Positions 1 through 21,006 of a DNA stretch of 29,689 nucleotides are shown here, piece after piece. Within the stretch, counting starts at the first letter, position 1. Each line of letters begins with the position of its first letter. Position numbers and translations under genes: made by a program. Below the pieces are notes generated by a model. It was not told the DNA's origin and did no database searches. It saw only the letters and a program-made list of their open reading frames with translations. Source of the stretch: Zygnema cylindricum (lineage: Eukaryota > Streptophyta > Zygnematophyceae > Zygnematales > Zygnemataceae); the NCBI GenBank assembly GCA_037447655.1, contig JBBHKE010003462.1, positions 142,465 to 172,153 on the forward strand, read 5' to 3'.

Positions 1-525
1 GAGAAAGGAAGGAGAAAGGAGAACGAGAAAGAGAAAGAGAAAAGAGAAAGGAGGAAGGAAAAAGAGAAAGGAGAAAGGAAAATGAGAAAGAGAAAAGGGG
101 ACGGAGAAAGAGAAAGGACAAAGGAGAAAGGAAAAAGGAATAAAGGAAAGGAGAGAGAGAAAGGAGAAAGTAGAAAGGAGAAAGAGAAAGAGAAAAAGGG
201 AAGGAGAAAGAGAAAGGACACAGGAGAAAGAGAAACGGGAAAGGAAAAAGGAAAAAAAGAAGGGCGAGAGAGAAAGGAGAAAGGAGAAAGAGAAAGAGAA
301 AAAGGGAAGGAGAAAGGGAAAGGACAAGGGAGAAAGAGAAAAGAGAAAGGAAAAAGAGAAAGGAGAAAGAGAAAGGAGAAAGAGAAAGGAGAAAGGGAAA
401 AAAGAAAGAGAAAGAGAAAAGAGAAAGGAGAAAGACAAAGGAGAAAGGAAAAAGAGAAAGGGAAAGAGAAAGAGAAAAGAGAAAGAGAAAGGAGAAAGAG
501 AAATGAGAAAGGAAAACGAGTCACT
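1..525. repeat. Purine-only minisatellite, GAGAAAGG-like units
   Basis: Almost every base is A or G, in irregular units such as GAGAAAGG and GAGAAAGA. Long open frames across it encode only Lys/Arg/Glu and are compositional artefacts. It lies beyond the last visible malic-enzyme exon on the left, so it is probably part of a downstream intron of that gene. On the sense (minus) strand it would be a pure pyrimidine tract. Confidence 0.9.
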
Positions 526-682
526 TGTAGAGAGGAAATAACGATCAAAGACTTGTAAATGTCTGGTTACAATTACTTCAGCTTGAGAATAGGAAGAATA
601 TCTAATTATATAGCTAGCAAAAATGTCAAAGTTGTAACCATTTTTTCCCCGTCGTCCACTTTACAAAAAAAAGCATTTGGAA
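526..682. other. Short unique stretch between two low-complexity tracts
   Basis: AT-rich unique sequence. I looked on the minus strand for the next malic-enzyme exon (the region after GGIHPAE) and found none here or in 828-942. The gene therefore has to continue beyond position 1. Confidence 0.6.
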
Positions 683-827
683 TTTTCCCTCTCTTTCTCT
701 CTCTCTCCTTCCCCCTCCCCTCATCCTCCCTCCCGCTCCCCTCCCCCCTCCCCCTCCTCCTGCCCCTCCCTCCCTCCATCCCTCCCCTCCCCCTCCTTCC
801 CCCTTCCCCTCCCTCTCTCCCTCCCTG
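683..827. repeat. Polypyrimidine tract (C/T on plus strand)
   Basis: About 145 bp of nearly pure C and T (CCCTCCCT and CTCTCT units). With 1-525 and 943-1104, which are pure purine, this gives strand-asymmetric blocks of opposite polarity within about 1 kb of probable intron. Confidence 0.9.
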
Positions 828-942
828 AACATTTGAGAAGCAAAAAGTTTGACTCTTCTCTCTCTCCCTTTGCATGGAAAGTACAGATTTGCAGAAAAAT
901 GGAGTACTGCAACGAGAAGAAACTGCAAATATATCTACTTAG

Positions 943-1104
943 AGAGAGATAGAGAGAGGGAGAGAGAGAGAGCGAGAGAGGGAGAGAGAGAGAGAGAGCG
1001 AGAGAGGGGGGGAGAGAGCGAGAGAGAGGGAAAGAGAGAGCGAGAGAGAGGGAGAGGTAGAGAGGGAGAGAGAGGGAGGGAAAGATAGAGAGGAGAGAGA
1101 TAAA
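943..1104. repeat. (GA)n microsatellite
   Basis: GAGAGA repeats with GGGA and GCGA interruptions. On the sense strand of the malic-enzyme gene this is a (CT)n tract starting about 12 bases after the exon-6 donor, so it lies at the very start of that intron. Confidence 0.9.
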
Positions 1105-1116
1105 ACTGAAACTGAC

Positions 1117-12203
<11,087 letters not shown>

Positions 12204-12908
12204 TTTCTCTGGTTTGAAAACCGTTCTTAGGAGGTCTGTAAACAAACAAACAGCAAATAATTCGTCCTGTCAATTTCAAACTCTGTCATGTTCAGTTTTA
12301 AAACGTTTAAAAATTGATTCTCCTTAAAATGTAATTGCCAAAGATGAAAAACCATCGAACTTGGTTTAAGAATATGCAGGGAAATAATTCAAACAAGTGT
12401 CAAACGGATTTAAAGTCGTTCATCATTTAGTATCTTTGCAAATAAATGACAAAAACAGAGTGGTCTCGATCACACACTATACTATTTAAAAAAGATGGTG
12501 AAACGGCATTAAATTGTTCGACGCTCAACACCACATTTACACAATTCCAAGCCTAGAAGTTCTTATGTCAATTGACAATTTAAATCCATTGTCAATTTGA
12601 ATCCGTTATCAATTTGAATTAAATTTTAATTTTAACGTCATTGTAAATTCTATGGGCCATATAATGGAACAACAAAGGTTAAATTGAACCAGAATCTATC
12701 TTAAGGTCAAACCTTTGTATAACAATCCAAAAAAGCTTTTATACAGTACACATTATTTGGCTTTATTACATTCAATGACACTCATTCCAAACAGGTGCTT
12801 TTCCGACCTCTGAAAAAAACAAAATAGCAATAATAAGTATGTAAAGCAGACAGGTTGTGACCATGTCACGTCACATCACATCAAAGCAAATCACGCCTTA
12901 ATGAAGTA

Positions 12909-13086
12909 CACTACCCATCGTTGTTAGCCTTACTAGTGTTAATGCGAAATTATAATATTTTACACTAATTTAGTAAAAGCGTGGCATATTAAAGTAAGCT
13001 CCCCTAAGTAGCGTTGAGAACACTAATTTATGATTAAAAAGGCGCTACCGAAATAAGTTTATTAATGCTAATAACAATGGGCAGTG
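12909..13086. mobile_element. MITE, clearest copy of the CACTNCCCAT family (178 bp)
   Basis: Starts CACTACCCATCGTTGTTAG and ends with the reverse complement of CACTGCCCATTGTTATTAG (16 of 19 identical). The flanks are TA on both sides (12907-12908 and 13087-13088). It has no coding capacity. A TA duplication and about 20-bp terminal repeats fit a Tc1/mariner (Stowaway-like) MITE, but the terminal sequence is not the usual Stowaway CTCCCTCC, so the class is open. Confidence 0.75.
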
Positions 13087-13204
13087 TAGTATTGAATCTC
13101 ATTCCACAGCTCCAAAAAAAATGGTGCCATTCCGACTAAGTATGCGATTCAATGCCTGCATTGTTTTTAGGCAATGCGGTTCAGAGTTTACTTGGAAAAA
13201 GTCC

Positions 13205-13364
13205 AATTTAGTTTTAGTAACTTAGCAAATTATAAAATAGTGTTCGCAGCATATTTAAGGGAGTGGAATATAAACAGCCACATCTCCTTGCACTAATTCG
13301 CATTGCATATTTTAGTTTCCCATTTACTTTAATAAATCCCTAATGCTAATACTGATGGGCAGTG
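13205..13364. mobile_element. MITE remnant, right end intact
   Basis: Ends CTGATGGGCAGTG followed by TA, like the copy at 12909-13086. It carries GTGTTCGCAGC and GCACTAATTCGCATTGC words. The left end has no recognisable terminal repeat. Confidence 0.5.
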
Positions 13365-13404
13365 TAGTACTCTGTGAATCGTTATAAGCGTCAAGGAATT
13401 ATTA

Positions 13405-13601
13405 ATGTGGGGTATATGTATTAGTGTTGAAAATTCTAATAACAAAATTTTTGTTCCGAATGACATGGTTTGGTTTTGAACCGTTTAAAAAATTAGAGTT
13501 AAGAAAAAATCAAACAGCGGTGATACTATTCTAGGTTCGAGGGGTAAAATTTAGGGCCACCGATATAGTGCCATTAACACTAATAACGATGCCCGGTCTA
13601 G
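13405..13601. mobile_element. Degenerate MITE-like copy
   Basis: Shares ATTAGTGTTGAAAATTCTAAT, here split as ATTAGTGTTG and AAATTCTAAT, with CATGGTTTGGTTTTGAACCG and CACTAATAACGATGCCCGG. The sequence is closest to 11337-11515. The terminal repeats are eroded. Confidence 0.4.
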
Positions 13602-13603
13602 TA

Positions 13604-13804
13604 CACTGTGTATGGCAATTAGTGTTAATCTTTTTCGCACCACTTCAAATAACTTGTCCAATCTTCGATTGGAATGCGCCGACTGGAAGATGAGAATCTT
13701 ACCTTTCAACCGAAACCATCGGATTAACAATCCGACAAGTGTGCACGGAGAAAAGATGTTTTAAGTGGCAAAAAAAACATTAACACTAATTGCGATACAC
13801 GGTG
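13604..13804. mobile_element. MITE with ~45-bp inverted ends
   Basis: The left end CACTGTGTATGGCAATTAG and the right end (reverse complement CACCGTGTATCGCAATTAG) continue pairing through GTGTTAAT, a T-run and CACTT. The interior holds a block also seen near 14930-15030 and, inverted, near 28780-28880 (GAATCTTACCTT, CCGTCGGAT-like and GTGCACGGAG words). Flanks are TA and CA, so the target duplication is uncertain. Confidence 0.6.
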
Positions 13805-14495
13805 CATTAACTTCCAAAAGCTTTTACAACGCTGTTATGGTATTGTGAAAAAATATCTTACAACTAAAAAAATTGCATGGATTAACAATTTTTATCTGGA
13901 AACAATCTAACAACAAAAACAATTAAATAATAATAACAATTATTATTATTTATTTAATAACATTTTTTTTTTTTTAACATCTTTGAAACCTCAGCATTAA
14001 CGTTTCTTATTCCTATGAATTCTTATGAACTTCTTCTTTTTTTGTAATTTTTTTTGTAAAAAAGAGATGATCACATTTCTCAATTATTTGCTGATCTTCT
14101 CTTTAGTTATACTAAAACTTTTTGGTTTTCTAAGCCTTTTGTCAAAGCCTTTTTTTTTATTCTAAAAAAAATTGTCTTCCATCACACCGCACAAATCTTA
14201 ATTTTTTTCACGAAACTTTCCGCAATCATTTTAAAAATGCTTTTCATAATATCGCTCCACATTTTCCTCTTCCTTTCGTTTTCCTTTGTTTTTTTTTTCC
14301 ATCTTCTTTTTTTTTTTTTCCTTTCCTGTTTTTACCATTCGGTCCTTTACAACCTTTTCATATTCTTCTTTTCAATAAAAACAAAACAAAACAAAAAAAA
14401 AACAAAGCATAAAGAATGTAAAGAATAACAACAAACTGATTCTATTAGTGACCACGTGGCTACATTTCCTTCATTCACGTAGTCAACAAGCTTAC

Positions 14496-14560
14496 CGAGT
14501 TAGAACCAGTAAGAAAACTGATAGAGAAAAAGAGGACGAGCCATGCGACTAGCTGGCACG
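14496..14560 (-). other. Candidate non-coding first exon of malic enzyme, with a short uORF
   Basis: A strong donor, CTCGGTAAGC, has its GT at 14495-14494. Just upstream on the minus strand, ATG at 14544 opens a 14-codon frame (MARPLFLYQFSYWF) ended by TAA at 14502-14500. A G-box CACGTG is at 14557-14562, and another (CCACGTGG) at 14452-14459. There is no direct proof that this joins exon 1; it is the nearest good donor upstream. Confidence 0.25.
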
Positions 14561-14779
14561 TGCGAAAGTCGACAGAGAGAAAGAGCAGAGAACAGAGCCA
14601 AAAAGGAGAATCAAACGATTAGGAAACACAATCTCATTATTTTCATTGTTCACAAGTTTGAAACTTTGAAACCAGTGGCCACAGTATTTAGAGTTGCCAA
14701 CTTTTGTCGTTTCTAAGGGAGTCGTTTTAATGTGGATTAACCTTATCCACCATCTTCCTTGGCACAACCAAGGAATATA

Positions 14780-15704
14780 TTTCTTTACTTCATATAGTAC
14801 AGCATAGTACAGAAAGAAGATCAATTCTTCATAAAGTACAGTAGAGTACAGTACGGTAACTAGATACCGCTACAGTACTGTACTTTACAGAACTGTATTA
14901 TCGTTAATGTTTTTTTGGCAGCTTACTATTCTCCGTGCACGTATGTCCAAGTCTTGTTTGGAGACGGCCAATCGGGAGCTAAGAATCTTACCTTCCCATC
15001 GCAGCCGTCAGATGCGAGATCCAACAACAGTTTTATCCGTACATGTGTCTGATAGCCAATTCCCACCGGAGCATTTGATTTTCCGAAAACTCATCGGAAA
15101 ACGTACAAACATCGACGTCATCAAATATAGGTGCGAAAACAAACCTGCAGTATTGAATGTTCGAATGACGACGACGGTGGTTCAAAGTCCTGCAGTTTTT
15201 TCGCGAGTACAATGAACTATCCGTACGGATGTTGTTTTGGCTACGTCAGCTTTTCGGCGAAATACGCGACTTTAACCCGACTTCAATATCCGGCAATATT
15301 TTGAGGAAGCTCATTTGTACGGTTTTCATTGAAAGCCGTACATTATTCCAACGTCCGTCTGTTGCGTGAATTATTTTCCGGTGGGAATAGGCCATGAATG
15401 AAAGGATCGCCGTTTGACAAATAGAAAGAAATTTTCGCACGTACAAAGGATTATAAAAGTTTCATATTATTATCATAATTCGGAAAATCATAGGAATGGG
15501 AAATGCTCCGGTGAGAATAGGCTATGAGTCATGTTTGGATACTGCCAAACCGAAGGCTGCTTTTCCATCTCAACCGTCGGATCAGTAATTAGGCCGGTCG
15601 CACTTGTTGATATTCCCGTCGAATTCACGCTCGAGGAAGATCGGCACATGTGAACACAGTCCATGGACGGGTGGAAAGCTGTGTTATTTCTGGTGTACTC
15701 AGAT
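14780..15704. other. Unassigned intergenic sequence rich in GTAC words and inverted repeats
   Basis: No gene recognised. At 14800-14895 there are many AGTACAGTA words in both orientations around GGTAACTAGATACC. The block at 15048-15090 (ATAGCC, CACCGGAGCATTT, GATTTTCCGAA) recurs inverted at 15480-15527. An AATCTTACCTTCCCATC/CCGTCAGAT block near 14980 recurs in altered form near 15560. This looks like old transposon sequence. The frame at 14907-15215 matches no family I know. Confidence 0.5.
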
Positions 15705-16427
15705 GATAACAGTGGTGTTGTGTATCGATAAAAAATACCGATATCGATAGTTATCGGTTATTGAACGGTCAGAGGTTCCGATATATCAGTCAAAGAGAAA
15801 CAAATTCCATATCGGCAATAAATTTTGAAAAAGATAGTATGCATACAATAGTACTATATAACATACTGTATTATATTATTGACTTTTAATAGCATGGCAT
15901 GCCACCTCTTGAATCTGTTCCGTATCTATTTAACTGCTATTTATCACGGGCAGTCAGCACATAAACGTCAACAAATTTAAAACAATACTTTATAGTTGGG
16001 AATTGATCATGACAGCGACTGTTTTGGTCGCGCACAGTCACTTACGTCATTTTGTCAAAAATTGTACGTTTTAAATACATATTGGTACAAATAAAGTACC
16101 GTTGAGTACAAATTTGACAGTCAATCGGTTGGACAACTTTAACTTTCAAAATATTGTTTCAACCGCTTAAAATTTTGCCACGCTTGCGGACGTCGACCGT
16201 CAATATAAAATTAGCAATCACACGGGCGGCGAACGTTTACAGTAACAAAACTACGGCAACCACATGTAAATAAAGTGTTCCAGACAATCACTTTTTGTCG
16301 TTACGTGAGCTCCGCGGTGAGAGCACTTAGCCACAAAATTTAAACTCAGTCATCTAAGCATTACATTGAACTTAGACGCACATTCAAACGAAACCTCTTT
16401 AAACTAAACTGAACTATTGTAAGTTTT

Positions 16428-16635
16428 GTACGGAAATATTAAAACGCACGAAACAAAATTTTGCTGTAAATGTAAGAATGTTGATTTGTAGATAGTGTGG
16501 CTTGATTTCGTCGCGCGTGACGATGCGCATTTTTTTCATTTAATTTCAATTGATATTTTTACGCTGGTTCGTTTTATTAAAGTGTACAAAGTTTATTTCG
16601 TTTCGTGCGTTTTAATATTTTCGTACAAGATTTAT
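16428..16635. repeat. Inverted repeat inside the nested element
   Basis: GTACGGAAATATTAAAACGC followed by ACGAAAC at about 16436-16465 is inverted at about 16594-16626 (GTTTCGTGCGTTTTAATATT then TTCGTAC), with a loop of about 130 bp. It may be a small separate insertion or a structural part of the element. Confidence 0.65.
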
Positions 16636-17199
16636 AATACTTTTGTGTAAAGAAGTTTCTTTTCACTTTGCGCCTAAGGGTATTTTCACATGTAACCGAA
16701 ACTTAGTCTTGCTACTTTGATTTTTAGCGAAGATTCTCCGTACAGGTTTCAGAGCATTTAGATGTAAACGCAAATAACTTGTCACTTAAAAAAGTGACTT
16801 ACGTAGACGTGTACAAAGAATTGTGACAGATGAAGTGGTACATAAAATGAGGCGAAACTTCCACTCGGCTTCAATTTGAGGCGTTTTTCCGCAAGCTAGA
16901 CAATTTTTGTGACTTCGTAATGTCCGTACGCCACATTGTCGACGTGTCAAAACCCTAAAATACCTTTCGCTGTCGCACAGAATTTGCGGTTTCGTTTTTC
17001 GTCTTCCCAGTTGCCGACAGGTGGCCAATATTTTTCATACGCCGTTGTGTGAAGACACGTGTTTTTGAAAGAGACGGCCCCTGTACGGAAATCAGCGTAC
17101 GGAAAACAGTATGCACAGGCTCCGCGCACAAAAATTGTAAAAAACTTCAAACACGTGTGACTGTGCCTACCTATTCGCTCACCTCATTATACTTTATTT

Positions 17200-17223
17200 C
17201 AAATCACCTCGCGAGGTGATTTG
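17200..17223. repeat. Perfect 24-bp palindrome
   Basis: The left arm CAAATCACCTCG is followed directly by its exact reverse complement CGAGGTGATTTG, with no spacer. Flanking ACTTTA and TAAAGT extend the symmetry imperfectly. Confidence 0.9.
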
Positions 17224-17452
17224 ATGTAAAGTTTGAACATGTGTTGAAATGACGCAAAAGTGGGTCGAAATGCGCTAAACGACAAATTGTATTGCGCTAG
17301 ACGACAAACTCGTGTAAGTATAAAGTTTCAGGGTAACGCAACTTATACGGTGGTAATTTCTATTTTTTGGTACGGCTGCGGATTTTCTCGTTTTTTTCTA
17401 AGTTATGGAGGAAAACGACAGAAAATAACTGTAACTTTAGCACATACGAAAA

Positions 17453-17482
17453 TACCCTAAGATCAATATAACGCTTAGGGTA
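17453..17482. repeat. Hairpin, 9-bp stem
   Basis: TACCCTAAG and CTTAGGGTA flank a 12-base loop. It is within the nested element. Confidence 0.7.
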
Positions 17483-17601
17483 ATGTTCCATTAGGGGAAA
17501 AATGGCGTTGTCTACTGAAAGCCGTACTCTTTCGTACAGTGTCGTACCAAAAAAAATATAATGTCAGAAAAACAAGCCTACTGAATGAGCGATTTGATTC
17601 T

Positions 17602-17625
17602 CCACGTTTATGGGCGTAAACGTGG
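17602..17625. repeat. Hairpin, 9-bp perfect stem
   Basis: CCACGTTTA and TAAACGTGG flank the 6-base loop TGGGCG. It is within the nested element. Confidence 0.75.
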
Positions 17626-18739
17626 ACCGTCGGATGCATAATGGGAAACTCCATCGTCTGACAGTTTCAGTTCGCAACAAGTGACCCGGAGTAGGTCAAT
17701 TCTTAGCGCCTGAACGAATAACATCGTGCCTCGTGAAAAAGTGAACAAATATCCACGACGACCGTGCCATCAGGTGGGTACACGTCGCATATGACATGTG
17801 CCTTCCGCCAGGGAGGATGCGAGGCCACCGGAAGACGCAAAAAAATCTTTGACGGAGGATATTGTTTCACGCGATCAACTAACCATTTTGACATTTTCGT
17901 ACGCTTTTCCAAATCTTAAGTTTCGTCCGCTCGTACAGATTTGATTCAATACGTCGTACGAGTCACTTTTTACCATAGTTCAAAAGTAGGCTTTTTTATG
18001 GTAGGCCTTTGGTAGGCGCACAACACTTTGCACAAAACTCGCGCAGCGTAGGCATACTGTATGTGTGTGCGTCGTGCACACTCCTGTACGAACGTCCGAA
18101 AGTGACTGTGTGCAACACTTTTACTTACATGTGGTTGCCGCAGTTTTGTTACCGTAAACGTTCGTCGACGTTCGTCGGCCGTGTGAATCGCTAATTTTGT
18201 TATGACGGTCGACGTTCGCAAGCGCGACAAAATTTTAAGCGGTTGAAACAATATTTTGAAAGTCAAAGTTGTCCAACCGATTGACCGTCAAATTTGTACT
18301 CAACGGTACTTCCAACGTACCAATATGTACTTCCAACGTACACTTTTTGAAAAAGTGACTTAAGTGACTGTGCGCAACCAAAACAGTCACTGTCATGATC
18401 AATTCCCTTATAGTTCTAAAACTTTAGTAGCGAAACGAAAAAATTAAATTACATTGTAACTTTTTTAATCAAACTTTTTCGGAAAACAGACGTACAGACG
18501 AACAGAGCAGACAAACACATCTGTCAAACTGCCGCCATTTACCGCAACCTACTGCCACCATCTTAAAAATTCAGGGGCACTTACTTGAGGAAATATTAGT
18601 TTTTTATAAAATAGTAAAAATATTTATTTATTCATTCTGATGGATTATCAGGAAAAAGAAAGAACCATTGTAAGAGGAGAGGAGGATGGGACACAGACAA
18701 TTTTTGGTGAAGAGGTAGAAGAGATTCAAAATTTTGAAT

Positions 18740-19965
18740 TCGGAATTTAGTGTTTAAATATAGTGTCGGATTTTTGCGGTAAATTCCAGTGCTAGAATTT
18801 AGTGTGCACTAAATTTCCATGATAGTAACTCCTGTGCTAGAATCCCTACACTAAAATTTAGTTTTGAATCTGAGTGGTAAGTGTCGCACTAAATTTCATT
18901 GCTAAAATGCACTGCCAAACCAGTGCTACACTAAAATACTGTATTGAATTTCGGTGGAAAATTTCAATGCAGGGTACTATGATGAATTTCAGTGCTTAAG
19001 TAGTAAAGTAATTAATAATAAATAGAGTAATTAATATTTATAAAATTAATAAAGTAATTAATAATTAATAAAGTGCTTAAATTTAGTGATGAACCGTTCG
19101 GCACTAATTCAGACCTAGAAAACGGTGCGCACTGAATTTTAGAGCTAAAATCAAGTGCTAAGATTCAGTGTCGAAATTTAGTGTTGTGCTGAAATTCAGT
19201 TGTGGAATTCAGTCTTGAATTAGAGAAGTTCAGTGCTAAATCTCACGACAAAACTTCATTGTTAAATTTCAGTGGTAAAGTAAAGCGCCGAGTGCTAAAA
19301 TACAGTGCTAAAACTGAGTGCGCAAATATAGTGCTGAATTTCAGTGCTCACATTTAGTGCTTAAACCTTTTCTGTGTTCAAATTCAGTATTAAAAACCTT
19401 GCTGCACTGGATTCCAGTGCTAAAAGCATCTTCAAAATTTTTGTGCTGAAATCTAGTGTTGCACTGAAATTTAGGATTGAAGATTCTAAAGTTTGGTGCT
19501 GGAATTTAGAGTTGAATTACAGTGCTAAATTTTAGTACTAAAATCCAGTCCTGCACTCAATTTAAATGCTGATGTCCAGTGCTCAAATCTAGTGCGCAAA
19601 TTTAGTGGTACACTAAAATACAGTGCTAAATTCCAGAGGGTAAACGTATCGCTGCAATACAGTGGTGCACTAAAATTTAGTGTTGAGCCGAATTTCAGTG
19701 CTGAAATTCAGTGCTTACATTTACTGTTACAAAAACGTATTAAATTTCAAGTTTAGTGCGGCAATGAAATTCAGTGTCAAAATCCATTGTTAGTGCACGA
19801 TCCATTCCTACATTGAAATTCATTGCTCAATTATGGTGATAAAATTCAATGCTTTAAATTATCATATCGCACTAAATATAATGCTTTAAATCGTGCTTAA
19901 ATTCAGTGTTGCGCTGAATTTAATTTCCAAGATTTAGTGCTAAATCGCAGGGCTGAAATCTTGTT
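18740..19965. repeat. Degenerate ~13-bp tandem array, AGTGCTAAAATTC-like
   Basis: More than 1.2 kb is made almost entirely of variants of AGTGCTAAAATTC (AGTGCTGAAATTC, AGTGTTGAATTTC, AGTGCACTAAATT and others). A short ATTAATAA-rich interruption lies at 19008-19075. Units are highly diverged and not in strict phase. It lies in the right part of the hAT-like element and has no coding frame. Confidence 0.85.
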
Positions 19966-20491
19966 TTAATATCAGTCCAAATTTCAAATTATGTATTTAT
20001 TTTGCCCGACCTTATTGCGGATCGTTTGAAAAATGGACTGAAAATGCATTAAAGTAAAAAACCAATATAGACAAACAATGGAAGTGATATGAGGGCGTAA
20101 CTAACCTTGCAAAAAAAAAAAACAGTCAAAAAGACATTATGGACGGGTATGGGAGCGTGGAACCGAAGTAAAACCCCCTTAAATTAGAAATAATTAAAGA
20201 AATATCGCAATTTTACCGAAATCGGGGGGAAAGGGGTCCACGGCGCGTCCGGGGAATTACACGTACAGTTGAGTGTACTGGCCGTACATTTATCTGTACG
20301 GTCCGTACAGTTATCGCCCATAGTTATCGATATCGGTGTAATCGCCGATATACAACCGATAATATCGGTTAATTATCGGCGATAACACCGATAGCGATAT
20401 GTCGTACCAATAAATCGATTATCGACAACCCGAAAAAAGGCCCATATCGGTTATCGACAAATCCTTACCGATACACAACACTAGATAACAG

Positions 20492-21006
20492 GCTGAATTA
20501 AAAAGCTCGATGGTAAACCATCTGAGTCCAGGGGTACAAAAGGGGTGGCATGGCCAAAACTGAAAAACTACAAGCACGGTCCATCGTGCTTTTTTATTAT
20601 TGTATTATCATTAGATCGAAAAGAGGCCCTCCCAAAGAAAGCCCATTGCCTTTTCTCTACGTTTTTAAGGTCCGAAGAAAAGGTGTAAACACAGATAGAA
20701 AAGCAAAATTATTGCAAACCTTGAGATGAAAAACCATTCGAGTATAAATGAGGTAAAAAGATAACGAGGGTCAAGATAAAATAGGCAAAGGCAAAAAAAA
20801 AAAAAAAAAAAACATTTAAAGATTATAAGAGTCAAGATAAAATAGGCAAAGGCATAGAGAACAAACGAAAAAGCCATCGCGAACTAAAGCCAATAACCAC
20901 CGAAACTAATTAAAATTACCATAGATGACTACACACAAAGAGAAAAAACCTACACTACATGACAACCCAGAACCCTAACAAACTAAGGTTCACAACCCCA
21001 ATGAAC
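20492..21006. other. Intergenic, with a short direct duplication
   Basis: The words GTCAAGATAAAATAGGCAAA and GGCA occur twice (around 20770 and 20831), separated by a poly-A run and CATTTAAAGATTATAAGA. The minus-strand frame here is Phe/Leu-rich and compositional. No gene recognised. Confidence 0.5.

Larger units (their letters stand above)
12236..14495 (-). other. Probable 5'-UTR intron of the malic enzyme gene, with MITEs
   Basis: About 2.3 kb between a likely acceptor (12237-12236) and a candidate donor (14495). Apart from the MITE-like elements listed separately it is AT-rich. It includes an A/T-homopolymer region at 13900-14400. No coding sequence is recognised. Confidence 0.4.
15998..18407. 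mobile_element. Nested element with ~300-bp terminal inverted repeats
   Basis: Starts GGGAATTGATCATGACAG and ends with its reverse complement, with the 8-bp duplication TTATAGTT at 15990-15997 and 18408-18415. The inverted repeats run about 290-300 bp (15998-16290 and 18105-18407) at roughly 80-85% identity with small indels. Long repeats suggest a Mutator-like element, which usually makes 8-10 bp duplications; the internal frames are short and I recognise no transposase. It is inserted in the hAT-like element. Confidence 0.8.
15713..20483. mobile_element. hAT-like element, 4.77 kb, no transposase seen
   Basis: The ends are TGGTGTTGTGTATCG (left) and the reverse complement of TAGTGTTGTGTATCG (right). 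An exact 8-bp duplication, GATAACAG, lies at 15705-15712 and 20484-20491. Both 8-bp duplication and TAG-type ends fit the hAT superfamily. The subterminal 200-300 bp are packed with CGATAA/TTATCG words, including palindromic TATCGGCGATAAC. No long open frame or transposase motif is present, so it is non-autonomous. It carries a nested element (15998-18407) and a degenerate tandem array (about 18740-19965). Confidence 0.85.

Noticed and set aside
626-928. Minus-strand frame after a TTGCAG acceptor considered as malic enzyme exon 7
   Set aside because: The translation (YSIFLQICTFHAKGE or VLHFSANLYFPCKG) does not match the expected region after GGIHPAE, and it runs into a polypyrimidine repeat.
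14907-15215. 102-codon plus-strand frame
   Set aside because: It lies in repeat-like sequence with partial copies elsewhere, with no family recognised and no splice context.
16786-18266. Several 60-100 codon frames in the nested element considered as transposase pieces
   Set aside because: None carries a recognisable DDE or zinc-finger pattern, and the frame at 17970-18266 lies largely in the terminal inverted repeat.
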